From positions 1-6,226 of the forward strand of contig CAYXWM010000093.1 in the NCBI GenBank assembly GCA_964468805.1: DNA of 6,226 nucleotides. The letters are read 5' to 3'. This DNA comes from CAYXWM01 sp964468805 (GTDB taxonomy: Bacteria; Bacillota; Clostridia; Lachnospirales; WRBF01). Shown one piece after another: positions 1 through 6,095 of the stretch (positions within the stretch are counted from its first letter, which is position 1; each line of letters begins with the position of its first letter). A program made the position numbers and the translations under genes. The notes below the pieces were generated by a model that was not told where the DNA came from, searched no databases, and saw only the letters and a program-made list of their open reading frames with translations.

Positions 1-207
1 GCTAAGTTGTTTTCCGTAAGTGGGATGGGTAACGAACTTGCCGGTGATTTTTACTTTTTCACCACAATTTACGTGGGGTATATGACCCACGCAAACATAA
101 GGCTCTTCCATTTCGCCATCGCTGACGGAAAAGACCGTGTAACCGTTTTCCGAGTTTTTATAAATGATACTTTCAACCGTGCCCGGTATTATAACTTCCT
201 CATTCAT
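1..207 (-). CDS. recD2: RecD2-type ATP-dependent DNA helicase, N-terminal fragment
   Basis: The 69 codons from the ATG at 205-207 to the window edge read as the N-terminal OB-like domain of RecD2, the RecB-independent 5'-3' superfamily 1 helicase involved in DNA repair and replication-fork maintenance. The family-typical opening is visible: G-T-V-E-S-I-I-Y at residues 9-16, then N-G-Y-T-V-F at 21-26, then a G-x-I-P segment at 41-44 and T-G-K-F-V-x-H-P-x-Y-G-K-Q at 55-67. The Walker motifs and other helicase motifs would lie beyond the window, so activity cannot be judged. An AGGTG Shine-Dalgarno at 216-220 sits 8 nt before the ATG and supports this start. The gene follows purA by 170 bp, with a terminator-like hairpin between them, so it is probably expressed separately. 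Family assignment is from remembered motif similarity and is fairly secure. Confidence 0.85.
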   Translation of the reverse strand, partial: MNEEVIIPGTVESIIYKNSENGYTVFSVSDGEMEEPYVCVGHIPHVNCGEKVKITGKFVTHPTYGKQLS

Positions 208-249
208 AGGCTTCACACCTGTTTGTATGCTTAAAAGAATATGTAACGT

Positions 250-289
250 AACAAAAGCCGGTCGTTCACCACCACGATATGCTTTTGTT
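250..289 (-). repeat. Inverted repeat (9-bp arms) upstream of recD2
   Basis: AACAAAAGC at 250-258 and GCTTTTGTT at 281-289 are perfect reverse complements separated by 22 nt. It lies between the purA terminator and recD2. On the minus strand the 3' arm ends in TTTTGTT but no further U-run follows, so it is at best a weak second terminator or a leader hairpin. Its function is unknown. Confidence 0.45.
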
Positions 290-313
290 CCTGCTTAGAA
301 ACTCCGGAGAAGA

Positions 314-343
314 AAACCCTTTTTCCGGGTAGAAAAAGGGTTT
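314..343 (-). terminator. Probable transcription terminator after purA
   Basis: The arms at 314-325 and 332-343 form a perfect 12-bp stem (AAACCCTTTTTC with GAAAAAGGGTTT) around a 6-nt loop, starting 34 nt past the purA stop. In minus-strand RNA the stem is followed by a short pyrimidine-rich tail (UCUUCUCC) rather than a clean U-run, so termination may be incomplete. On the plus strand there is no T-run after the stem. The flank on the purA side contains TTGAGGGA, also found in the purB-purA hairpin. Confidence 0.6.
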
Positions 344-377
344 CTCCCTCAAGCTTCCTGTTTCCGTTTAATTTATA

Positions 378-1658
378 TCAGTCGGCTTTTCTGCGAATTA
401 TTTCATGGCGTTTGGGACCGCTGCTGACCAAGGTTATGGGCACTCCCAGTTGTTTTTCCAAGAAATACACGTAATTTTTGGCGTTTTCGGGGAGTTCGTC
501 AAAGGAACTTGCTCCTCTGATGTCACAGTTCCAGCCCGGGAGTTTTTCCAAGACGGGTTTTGCTTCGTAAAGTAAGGCTGTAGGCAAGAAGTCCTGTGTA
601 ACTTCTCCGTTTATTTCGTAACCGGTGCAAACGCCTATTTCGTCCATATAGCCCAAAACGTCTATACAGGTTAAGGCTACTTCCGTGGCGGCTTGGAGTT
701 TTAAGCCGTGTCTTGTGGCAACACAGTCAAAATATCCAACACGGCGAGGTCTGCCGGTGGTTGCACCGTATTCCCCTGAATCGCCGCCTTTGGCACGAAG
801 GGTAGAAGCTTCCTCATCAAACATTTCCGAAACAAATGGGCCTTCGCCTACGGCACTGGAATAAGCCTTTGTTACAGCCATAATATCGGTTATGGCATAG
901 GGAGCAATGCCGGCACCCACAGCCGCATAGGCAGCCAAAGTTGAAGACGAGGTAACAAAGGGGTAAATTCCGTGTTCTGCGTCTTTCAAAGCACCCAATT
1001 GTCCTTCCAGAAGGATGTTTTTTCCTTGTTTTACGGCATCTTGGAGGAATTTCACGGTGTCGGTAACAAAGGGTTTGATTTTGTTTGCTTTTTCAACAAG
1101 GTTGTTGTAAACCTCTTTATAGTCCAAGGGTTCTTTTTTATATAAATTTACGAGGATTACGTTTACTTTTTCGTAGAGGAATTTAAGCTTGTCCGGCAAG
1201 TCTTTATCATAGAAAATTTGCCATAACTGAACGCCCACTTTTGCGTATTTATCGGAATAGAAAGGTGCTATGCCGGATTTTGTGGAGCCGAAGCTGCGTT
1301 CTTTAAGGCGTTCTTCTTCGCATTGGTCGAAAAGAACGTGGTGGGGTAAAATAACCTGTGCTTTATCGGAGATTAAGAGGTTTATTTTGGGTATTGCTTT
1401 TTTAATGGAGTCTATTTCGTCCAAAAGCAGGTCTATGTTCAAGGCTACGCCGTTGCCCATAACGTTGGTTACATTATCATAAAATACGCCGGACGGTAAT
1501 TGATGCAAGGCGAATTTTCCAAATTCGTTGATAATGGTATGGCCGGCGTTGGAGCCGCCTTGGAAGCGTACAACTATATCCGAATCGGCTGCGTACATAT
1601 CGGTGATTTTACCTTTGCCTTCGTCTCCCCAATTTGCTCCTACTATTGCTTTTATCAT
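378..1658 (-). CDS. purA: Adenylosuccinate synthetase
   Basis: PurA joins IMP and aspartate, driven by GTP hydrolysis, to make adenylosuccinate in the cytosol, the first step from IMP to AMP. At 426 aa it has normal family length. Visible motifs: the P-loop-like W-G-D-E-G-K-G-K at 10-17 with catalytic Asp12; G-S-N-A-G-H-T at 35-41 with catalytic His40; G-A-T-T-G-R-P-R-R at 298-306; and S-S-G-P at 412-415 near the guanine site. Asp12 separates it from PurZ, the phage-type aminoadenylosuccinate synthetase, in which this position is changed. Several usually firm positions differ. The IMP loop reads G-S-T-K-S-G-I-A-P (124-132) instead of the common G-T-T-x-R-G-I-G-P. The guanine motif T-K-x-D reads T-C-I-D (330-333). 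The Arg following the D-K-x-A segment is replaced. The reading frame is intact, so this is probably a functional divergent subfamily. The start is supported by GGAGGT at 1665-1670, 6 nt upstream. It lies 103 bp after purB, which uses its product. Confidence 0.95.
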   Translation of the reverse strand: MIKAIVGANWGDEGKGKITDMYAADSDIVVRFQGGSNAGHTIINEFGKFALHQLPSGVFYDNVTNVMGNGVALNIDLLLDEIDSIKKAIPKINLLISDKAQVILPHHVLFDQCEEERLKERSFGSTKSGIAPFYSDKYAKVGVQLWQIFYDKDLPDKLKFLYEKVNVILVNLYKKEPLDYKEVYNNLVEKANKIKPFVTDTVKFLQDAVKQGKNILLEGQLGALKDAEHGIYPFVTSSSTLAAYAAVGAGIAPYAITDIMAVTKAYSSAVGEGPFVSEMFDEEASTLRAKGGDSGEYGATTGRPRRVGYFDCVATRHGLKLQAATEVALTCIDVLGYMDEIGVCTGYEINGEVTQDFLPTALLYEAKPVLEKLPGWNCDIRGASSFDELPENAKNYVYFLEKQLGVPITLVSSGPKRHEIIRRKAD

Positions 1659-1690
1659 AATATTACCTCCGGTGTGTGTCTTTTAAAACC

Positions 1691-1728
1691 TTGAGGGAAA
1701 CGTTTTATGAAGAAAAAGTTTCCCTCAA
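1691..1728 (-). repeat. 11-bp hairpin in the purB-purA spacer
   Basis: TTGAGGGAAAC at 1691-1701 and GTTTCCCTCAA at 1718-1728 are perfect reverse complements. Inside, TTTT (1703-1706) can pair with AAAA (1713-1716) after a single mismatch. In minus-strand RNA the hairpin follows the purB stop by 33 nt and is trailed by GGTTTTAAAAG, so it could act as a weak terminator or 3'-end stabiliser between purB and purA. It begins inside a longer sequence (1718-1748) related to one in the purC-purB spacer. Confidence 0.6.
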
Positions 1729-1761
1729 ACTCCCTTCAAAAAGACTTTATTATATTTTTAA

Positions 1762-3201
1762 TTAAACTTCTAAGGTTGTGTGTTCGAAATTCAATTGGGT
1801 TTCGTTGTTATCGAGAATGGGTTTTACGTAAGTGTTGATAAATTCTACCGTTTGTTCCGGTGCCAGACCCACAAAGTCTTCCTGAACGGTATTAGCCTGT
1901 AAATCCGCAAGGCTCATGTTAAAGGCAGGGTCGTTGGCTATTCTTTGGAGAAGGTCGTTTTCTTCGCCGCGAACTTTTACTGCTTCTCCTGCCGCCATGG
2001 CGTGGGTACGAATACGTTCATGAAGTTCTTGTCTGTCTCCGCCTTTTTTAACGGCATCCATGAGTATGTTTTCAGTTGCCATAAAGGGCAGTTCGGCGTT
2101 TACGTGTTTGGCTATAACTTTGGGGTAAACAACCATACCTTCGGCAATATTTAAGTAAATATTCAAGATAGAATCTACGCAAAGGAAGGCTTCGGGCAGG
2201 GCAAGACGGCGGTTAGATGAATCGTCCAAAGTACGCTCAAACCATTGCACAGAGGAAGTCATGGCTGTGTTTTGGCTGTCTGCGATTACAAAACGAGCCA
2301 AACCGCTGATACGCTCGGAACGCATGGGGTTGCGTTTATAAGGCATGGCAGAGGAGCCTACTTGTTTGGTTTCAAAGGGTTCTTCGATTTCTTTAAGATG
2401 TTGCAAAAGTCGCATATCGTTGGAAAATTTTGAACAGGATTGGGCGATTTGGCTTAAAACGTTCATGAAACGGGAATCGATTTTTCGGCTGTAAGTCTGA
2501 CCGCTTACGGGATATGTACCGCCGAATCCGAATTCTCGTGCTATGGCTTCGTCCAGTTGTTTTACTTTTGAAATGTCGCCGTTAAACAGTTCTTTGAAGC
2601 TGGCTTGGGTGCCTGTGGTTCCCTTGGAGCCGAGAAGTTTGGCGGTTTCCAATGCAAAATCAATTTCTTCCAAATCAAGGAGTAAGTCATGCATCCACAG
2701 GCAGGCACGTTTACCCACGGTGGTAAGCTGGGCAGGTTGGAAGTGGGTAAAGCCCAGGGTAGGCAAGTCCTTATATTTCATTGCAAAATCGGCAAGTTTG
2801 GAAATTACGGCTATAACCTTGGCTTTTATAAGTTGCAAGGCTTCCTTCATTATTATGATGTCGGCATTATCCGTAACGTAACAGGAGGTAGCTCCCAGAT
2901 GGATTATACCTTTTGCATCGGGGCATTGTTCTCCGTAAGCATGAATATGAGCCATTACGTCGTGACGCAACAGCTTTTCGGTTTTTTCGGCTACTTCATA
3001 GTTAATGTCGGTTTTGTTTGCTTCCAGTTGGTCTATTTGCTCTTGGGTTATGGGAAGACCTAAGCCTTTTTCCGCCTTTGCCAAGGCTATCCAAAGTAAA
3101 CGCCAGGTTCTGAATTTTTTATCGGAGGAGAAGAGTTCCTTCATTTGTTTGGACGCATAACGTCCGCTCAGAGGGGATTGGTATACGCTTGTTGATTCCA
3201 T
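1762..3201 (-). CDS. purB: Adenylosuccinate lyase, long animal-like form
   Basis: PurB is a homotetrameric fumarase-superfamily lyase. It releases fumarate from adenylosuccinate to give AMP, and from SAICAR to give AICAR, so it serves both de novo IMP synthesis and the AMP branch. At 479 aa it is longer than the roughly 430-460 aa bacterial forms and close to human ADSL. Visible motifs: R-H-D-V-M-A-H at 79-85 with an active-site His; G-F-T-H-F-Q-P-A-Q at 150-158 with the catalytic His153; and the fumarase signature G-S-S-A-M-P-Y-K-R-N-P at 282-292 with the catalytic Ser on the flexible loop. Stretches such as Q-W-F-E-R-T-L-D-D-S (319-328), V-V-Y-P-K-V-I (357-363) and E-L-P-F-M-A-T-E-N (370-378) closely recall the human enzyme. 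The ATG at 3199-3201 is preceded by AAAGGA (3209-3214) at 7 nt. It sits between a PurC-like gene and purA, its pathway partners. All key residues are present and activity is expected. Confidence 0.96.
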   Translation of the reverse strand: MESTSVYQSPLSGRYASKQMKELFSSDKKFRTWRLLWIALAKAEKGLGLPITQEQIDQLEANKTDINYEVAEKTEKLLRHDVMAHIHAYGEQCPDAKGIIHLGATSCYVTDNADIIIMKEALQLIKAKVIAVISKLADFAMKYKDLPTLGFTHFQPAQLTTVGKRACLWMHDLLLDLEEIDFALETAKLLGSKGTTGTQASFKELFNGDISKVKQLDEAIAREFGFGGTYPVSGQTYSRKIDSRFMNVLSQIAQSCSKFSNDMRLLQHLKEIEEPFETKQVGSSAMPYKRNPMRSERISGLARFVIADSQNTAMTSSVQWFERTLDDSSNRRLALPEAFLCVDSILNIYLNIAEGMVVYPKVIAKHVNAELPFMATENILMDAVKKGGDRQELHERIRTHAMAAGEAVKVRGEENDLLQRIANDPAFNMSLADLQANTVQEDFVGLAPEQTVEFINTYVKPILDNNETQLNFEHTTLEV

Positions 3202-3226
3202 AGGATTGTCCTTTCAGGAGGTGTTT

Positions 3227-3326
3227 GGGGTTATGGGTAGGGGTTAAAACTTTGGGAAAATTTTTATATAATTAATTTACCGTACCCCATACCCCTTTTA
3301 AAAAGACTCTATAAAGGGGTTATGGG
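3227..3326. repeat. Direct repeat GGGGTTATGGG in the purB leader
   Basis: GGGGTTATGGG occurs at 3227-3237 and again at 3316-3326, in the same orientation, with start positions 89 bp apart. The upstream copy forms one arm of the hairpin at 3285-3327. The downstream copy lies close to the purB ribosome binding site. Both copies can pair with the middle segment 3285-3295. Confidence 0.55.
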
Positions 3327-3327
3327 G
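3285..3327 (-). repeat. GC-rich hairpin between the purC-like gene and purB
   Basis: CCCCATACCCCTTT (3285-3298) pairs with AAAGGGGTTATGGGG (3313-3327) over 14 bp with one bulged base, around a 14-nt loop. In minus-strand RNA it begins about 25 nt after the stop of the PurC-like gene. The sequence after the stem is AT-rich but lacks a U-run, so it is not a classic intrinsic terminator. It could be a processing or stability element, or part of a switch in the purB leader. The loop holds AAAAAGACT (3300-3308), also found in the purB-purA spacer at 1738-1746. Confidence 0.6.
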
Positions 3328-3352
3328 ATTTATATATTAAATTTCCTTTGAA

Positions 3353-4024
3353 TTACTCGCCTTTAAGTTTGCGTAAGAGATTTTTATAAGAATTTTCGGA
3401 GCGAATAAAGCTTTCGTCGTTTTCGTAGAGGAGCAGTATATTCTCCGGGCTGAGTTCCCGGGACAATACCAATTCATCGTTGGAATCCACGCCGAATTTC
3501 AGAGAAAATTCCACCGGTTTCATACCCATTTTATTAAATACTTCCAGTAAAATATCGTTGATTTTTAAGGCTGTCTGTCGGACAGCACTAAGCTTATCCT
3601 TATTTATTATACCGAAGGCGATAGCGTGATGTTCGTTAAGCATGGGATTACCCAATTCATCATTGGCTAGGTACATTTCCAGCACCGGTATAGGCAAAAC
3701 CGAACCTTTTTCTATCCCGTATCTTTCGGAAAAAGCATCGGAAACCATGTTTCTGACCATTATGTTTATGGGCATGGGAGTAACGCGTTTGACCAGGCTC
3801 TCCCTTTCATTGAGACGACTGATGAAAATGGTCTTGATACCCTTTTGCATAAGCAGAAGAAAAATAATGGTGGCGATTTCGTTTATAATAATACCTTTTC
3901 CTTCGAATAAATCGGTCTTTTGTGGGTTAACTTCATCTTTATATTCGATAATGTTCTGGTTCGGGTCATCGGTTTCGTATTCGTCCTTTGACTTGCCGGA
4001 AAAAATTAATTTCCCTTTTGTCAC
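3353..4024 (-). CDS. Divergent PurC-like protein (SAICAR synthetase fold), possibly a pseudoenzyme
   Basis: This 223-aa protein matches PurC, which uses ATP to join CAIR and aspartate into SAICAR, in length and order of segments: G-K-S-K-x-x-Y-x-T-D-D (10-20), E-G-K-G (41-44), L-V-K-R (77-80), V-R-N (90-92), Y-G-I-E-K-G-S-V-L-P (102-111), N-D-E-L-G-N-P (121-127), and S-P-E (192-194). The family signatures are eroded. D-F-K-L-E-F-G becomes E-F-S-L-K-F-G (172-178), so the Glu that binds Mg2+ in the E. coli enzyme (E179) is Lys176. The L-x-D-E-x-S-P-D segment becomes L-S-R-E-L-S-P-E, so Mg2+ ligand D191 is Arg189. R-N-x-A-A-G-S becomes R-N-M-V-S-D-A. R-L-W-D becomes L-L-L-Y. Arg91, the CAIR-contacting Arg, remains. 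The usual T-A-x-x-G-x-K segment is also missing. The frame is open throughout, so it appears to be maintained. I chose the GTG start over a TTG 30 nt upstream because a strong ribosome binding site fits only the GTG. PurC-like ancestry is well supported; SAICAR synthetase activity is doubtful. Confidence 0.8.
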   Translation of the reverse strand: MTKGKLIFSGKSKDEYETDDPNQNIIEYKDEVNPQKTDLFEGKGIIINEIATIIFLLLMQKGIKTIFISRLNERESLVKRVTPMPINIMVRNMVSDAFSERYGIEKGSVLPIPVLEMYLANDELGNPMLNEHHAIAFGIINKDKLSAVRQTALKINDILLEVFNKMGMKPVEFSLKFGVDSNDELVLSRELSPENILLLYENDESFIRSENSYKNLLRKLKGE

Positions 4025-4030
4025 CTTTTT

Positions 4031-4042
4031 ATCACCTTCCTT
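4031..4042 (-). promoter_or_regulatory. Ribosome binding site that fixes the GTG start of the PurC-like gene
   Basis: On the minus strand AAGGAAGGTGAT covers 4031-4042, a near-complete match to the AAGGAGGTGAT anti-16S complement with one extra A. It ends 6 nt before the GTG at 4022-4024. A start at the TTG of 4052-4054 would lack such a site and would translate through this one. Confidence 0.8.
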
Positions 4043-4068
4043 TTTAAACGGCAATGTATGTCACTTGC

Positions 4069-4154
4069 TCGGTTCTTGTTTAGTGCAGAGGAATTTAAAC
4101 GTTCTGTACCCGTTCAAATTCCCGACACATATTTTTCTTTGAAAAAAGAACCGA
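4069..4154 (-). repeat. Long three-tier hairpin between guaA and the PurC-like gene
   Basis: Outer arms TCGGTTCTT (4069-4077) and AAGAACCGA (4146-4154) are perfect complements. A 3-bp GTG/CAC helix (4083-4085 with 4126-4128) lies inside. The inner arms, 4090-4101 and 4111-4122, pair over 12 bp around a 9-nt loop. The single irregular pair of the inner stem is A-C if read on the plus strand but G-U in minus-strand RNA, so the structure is complete only in the guaA direction. It starts two bases after the guaA stop. No U-run follows the outer arm, which argues against an ordinary terminator. It may be a 3'-end or processing element, a small RNA, or a non-autonomous inverted-repeat element. Confidence 0.6.
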
Positions 4155-4155
4155 A

Positions 4156-6003
4156 TTATTGCCATTCACAGGTTGCCGGCGGCTTGCCTGTTATATCATA
4201 GAGAACAAATTGGATTTCCTCGTGGTTTTTCAGTACAGTGTTTGCCAATTGGTTTAATTGGTCAAAGGAACAAATTTCGCCTATGGCGGCGGGTGCCCCG
4301 GTCATAAAGTCATTGGTACAAAATGTACGAATTGCAACGGAGTAAGGTTTGTCTATACCCATGGGCAATAAAACAGCAAAGGTTTGGCTGATTTTACAGC
4401 CTTTTAAGGCATCGGTAACTACGCTGTCGATTTCTTGGAGCAATTCTACATTTTTATCATTAATATACATGGCATTGCAGGAAATGTTGCCTTTAATTTC
4501 CTTGGGGTTAAGCACAAGAACCACACGATTAATTTGTTTTATATTGTTGGTGATATTTTTGGAGAAATTGTAGAGACTGTCCCAGGAAATTCCGCCTTCT
4601 TCTTTCCATACCAAGGCTAAGTGTCCAAAGGTACGGCAGTCGCCGGAGACACCAACGGAACGCAAGGGAAGTACCTTTGCTTTAAATTCATTTTGAGCAG
4701 CAACCAATTTGTTGAAGTTTTCTTCTTCGTTTTCAAGTAGGCTTTCGTTGCCTTCAGAACATTGCAATCTTACGGAAAGTCCGGGGCCCGGGAAAGGTTG
4801 CCTTTGGGTTACTTCTTCATCAAGACCGAGAATACGTCCAACTTGGCGTACCTCGTCTTTGTGCCAATCCCAGTTGGTTTCCACAACCATGCCCTTTGCA
4901 CGTGCCTGACGGATTATATCCACGTCGTTATGATGGGTTTTAATTTTATGAGCATAAACGGATACTTCCGGGTTGCCGCTTTCTATAAGGTCGGGTCTGA
5001 GAGTACCTTGGGCAAGGAAAGTCTTGTCGAAATCCAGGTTTAATTCCAAAGACGCGTCTCTCACGGTTTCTATAAATACTTGACCGATAAGATTACGTTT
5101 TTCTTCCGGGTCTGTAAGGCTTGTTAAAGGCCCCAGTTTAGTACCGTTTATATCTGTAACGGAATTAAAGAAGCGTTCTTTTGCGTTAATACGCTTGAGA
5201 TTTTTTAATCCAAGTTTATTCAAGTTTTCACAAATCAAATCACTTTCGTTTTTACGCATCAAACCGTGGTCTATGTGTATGGCATAGACTTGCTCCGGTT
5301 TAAGGGCTTTTAAAAGCAATGCCGCCGTAACCGCCGAATCAACGCCGCCGCTTACCAGCACGATTACATTGTTTTCTCCAACCTTTTCCTTTATATGTTC
5401 TACAGATGTTTGTATTCTATCCTCTAATGAATAATGTTCTTTGTAGCCGCAAATTTTACGAATAAAGTTTTCCAGCATTTTTGTGCCGTTTACGGTTAAA
5501 TCAACTTCAGGATGAAATTGCACTCCGTACAGCTTCTTTTCTTCGTTGTAAATACCCGCAACCACTTCGCCGGTATATGCACTTGCTATAAAGCCCGGTG
5601 CGTGCTCTTTTACTGCGTCGCCGTGGCTCATAAGGACGGTTTGGATTTCATCCAGCCCGTCAAAAAGAGGGCAGGAAAGGTCCACCTTAATATCGCATTC
5701 GCCGTATTCGGATTTTACTCCGCCGGCAACCACGCCGCCAAAGGCAACGTTAATCAGCTGCATACCGTAGCATATTCCCAAAATGGGCAAGCCCGTATCG
5801 AATAATTTCGGGTTATAAGAGAGTGCATTTTCATGCCATACGGATTCGGGACCGCCCGACAATATAACTCCTTGAAAGTCGCTTAATACCTCCGGGTCTG
5901 CACCTATGGGAAGAATTTCTGATTTTACTCCCAAAGCACGCACCTTTCGGTCTATAACCTTTGTATACTGACCGCCACAGTCCAATATGGCTAATTTTTC
6001 CAT
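4156..6003 (-). CDS. guaA: GMP synthase (glutamine-hydrolysing), long animal-like form
   Basis: GuaA aminates XMP to GMP, using ATP and ammonia released from glutamine and channelled between two domains. The N-terminal class I glutamine amidotransferase domain (about 1-190) has the oxyanion L-S-G-G-P at 48-52, nucleophile Cys78 in G-I-C-Y-G-M-Q, and His164 and Glu166 in F-H-P-E-V. The ATP pyrophosphatase domain (about 205-410) has the PP-loop S-G-G-V-D-S at 218-223, A-Q-G-T-L-R-P-D-L-I-E-S (331-342), H-K-D-E-V-R (381-386) and P-F-P-G-P-G-L (403-409). The C-terminal part ends in Y-D-I-T-G-K-P-P-A-T-x-E-W (602-614), the XMP-binding tail. At 615 aa it exceeds the usual bacterial length of about 510-525. 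The extra residues sit near 279-297 and across 412-540, where human GMPS also has insertions, and the local wording (for example S-V-G-V-S-G-D-C-R-T at 449-458) is human-like. The ATG at 6001-6003 has AAGGGG (6013-6018) 9 nt upstream. All catalytic residues are present. It is the first gene of the co-oriented group. Confidence 0.97.
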   Translation of the reverse strand: MEKLAILDCGGQYTKVIDRKVRALGVKSEILPIGADPEVLSDFQGVILSGGPESVWHENALSYNPKLFDTGLPILGICYGMQLINVAFGGVVAGGVKSEYGECDIKVDLSCPLFDGLDEIQTVLMSHGDAVKEHAPGFIASAYTGEVVAGIYNEEKKLYGVQFHPEVDLTVNGTKMLENFIRKICGYKEHYSLEDRIQTSVEHIKEKVGENNVIVLVSGGVDSAVTAALLLKALKPEQVYAIHIDHGLMRKNESDLICENLNKLGLKNLKRINAKERFFNSVTDINGTKLGPLTSLTDPEEKRNLIGQVFIETVRDASLELNLDFDKTFLAQGTLRPDLIESGNPEVSVYAHKIKTHHNDVDIIRQARAKGMVVETNWDWHKDEVRQVGRILGLDEEVTQRQPFPGPGLSVRLQCSEGNESLLENEEENFNKLVAAQNEFKAKVLPLRSVGVSGDCRTFGHLALVWKEEGGISWDSLYNFSKNITNNIKQINRVVLVLNPKEIKGNISCNAMYINDKNVELLQEIDSVVTDALKGCKISQTFAVLLPMGIDKPYSVAIRTFCTNDFMTGAPAAIGEICSFDQLNQLANTVLKNHEEIQFVLYDITGKPPATCEWQ

Positions 6004-6023
6004 CAGTTCATTCCCCTTAACTA

Positions 6024-6052
6024 GTTATAGTGGTTTAATTTAAAACAATCAA
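6024..6052 (-). promoter_or_regulatory. Candidate proximal guaA promoter
   Basis: On the minus strand a TTGATT -35-like hexamer (6047-6052; 4 of 6 to TTGACA) and a TATAAC -10 (6024-6029; 5 of 6 to TATAAT) are separated by exactly 17 bp. A start 6-7 nt downstream would fall at A6018 or A6017, giving a leader of only 14-15 nt that begins with the AAGGGG ribosome binding site. Such short leaders are possible but uncommon, so this is only a candidate. Confidence 0.4.
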
Positions 6053-6095
6053 AAATTATAGAAATCTTATTAATTTCAGATCCTTTTAAATTAAA
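6034..6095. repeat. 12-bp inverted repeat overlapping the proximal guaA promoter
   Basis: TTTAATTTAAAA (6034-6045) and TTTTAAATTAAA (6084-6095) are perfect reverse complements with 38 nt between them. The copy nearer guaA fills most of the spacer of the candidate proximal promoter, which is suggestive of an operator or RNA leader stem. Because the whole region is very AT-rich, a chance origin is possible. A smaller GAAAT/ATTTC repeat (6061-6065 and 6073-6077) lies inside. Confidence 0.45.

Noticed and set aside
7..234. A 75-codon plus-strand open frame at the left edge.
   Set aside because: The minus strand of the same stretch reads as the RecD2 N-terminus with a proper ribosome binding site.
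378..1658. PurA might be PurZ, from a 2-aminoadenine (Z) DNA system, given the nearby purB.
   Set aside because: The catalytic Asp in W-G-D-E-G-K-G-K is retained, whereas PurZ changes it, and no phage genes or Z-specific polymerase are present.
1749..1754. A perfect TATAAT on the minus strand just after purB, as a promoter for purA.
   Set aside because: No recognisable -35 hexamer lies 16-18 bp upstream, there is no extended -10 TG, and the region is AT-rich enough for chance.
2543..3063. Open frames of 112 and 124 codons on the plus strand within purB, and similar ones within guaA, purA and the PurC-like gene.
   Set aside because: They lie antisense inside well-supported genes, resemble no known protein, and are explained by codon composition of the real genes.
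4025..4054. A TTG start adding ten residues to the PurC-like protein.
   Set aside because: The strong ribosome binding site at 4031-4042 lies inside that extension and is correctly spaced for the GTG at 4022-4024, where PurC homology begins.
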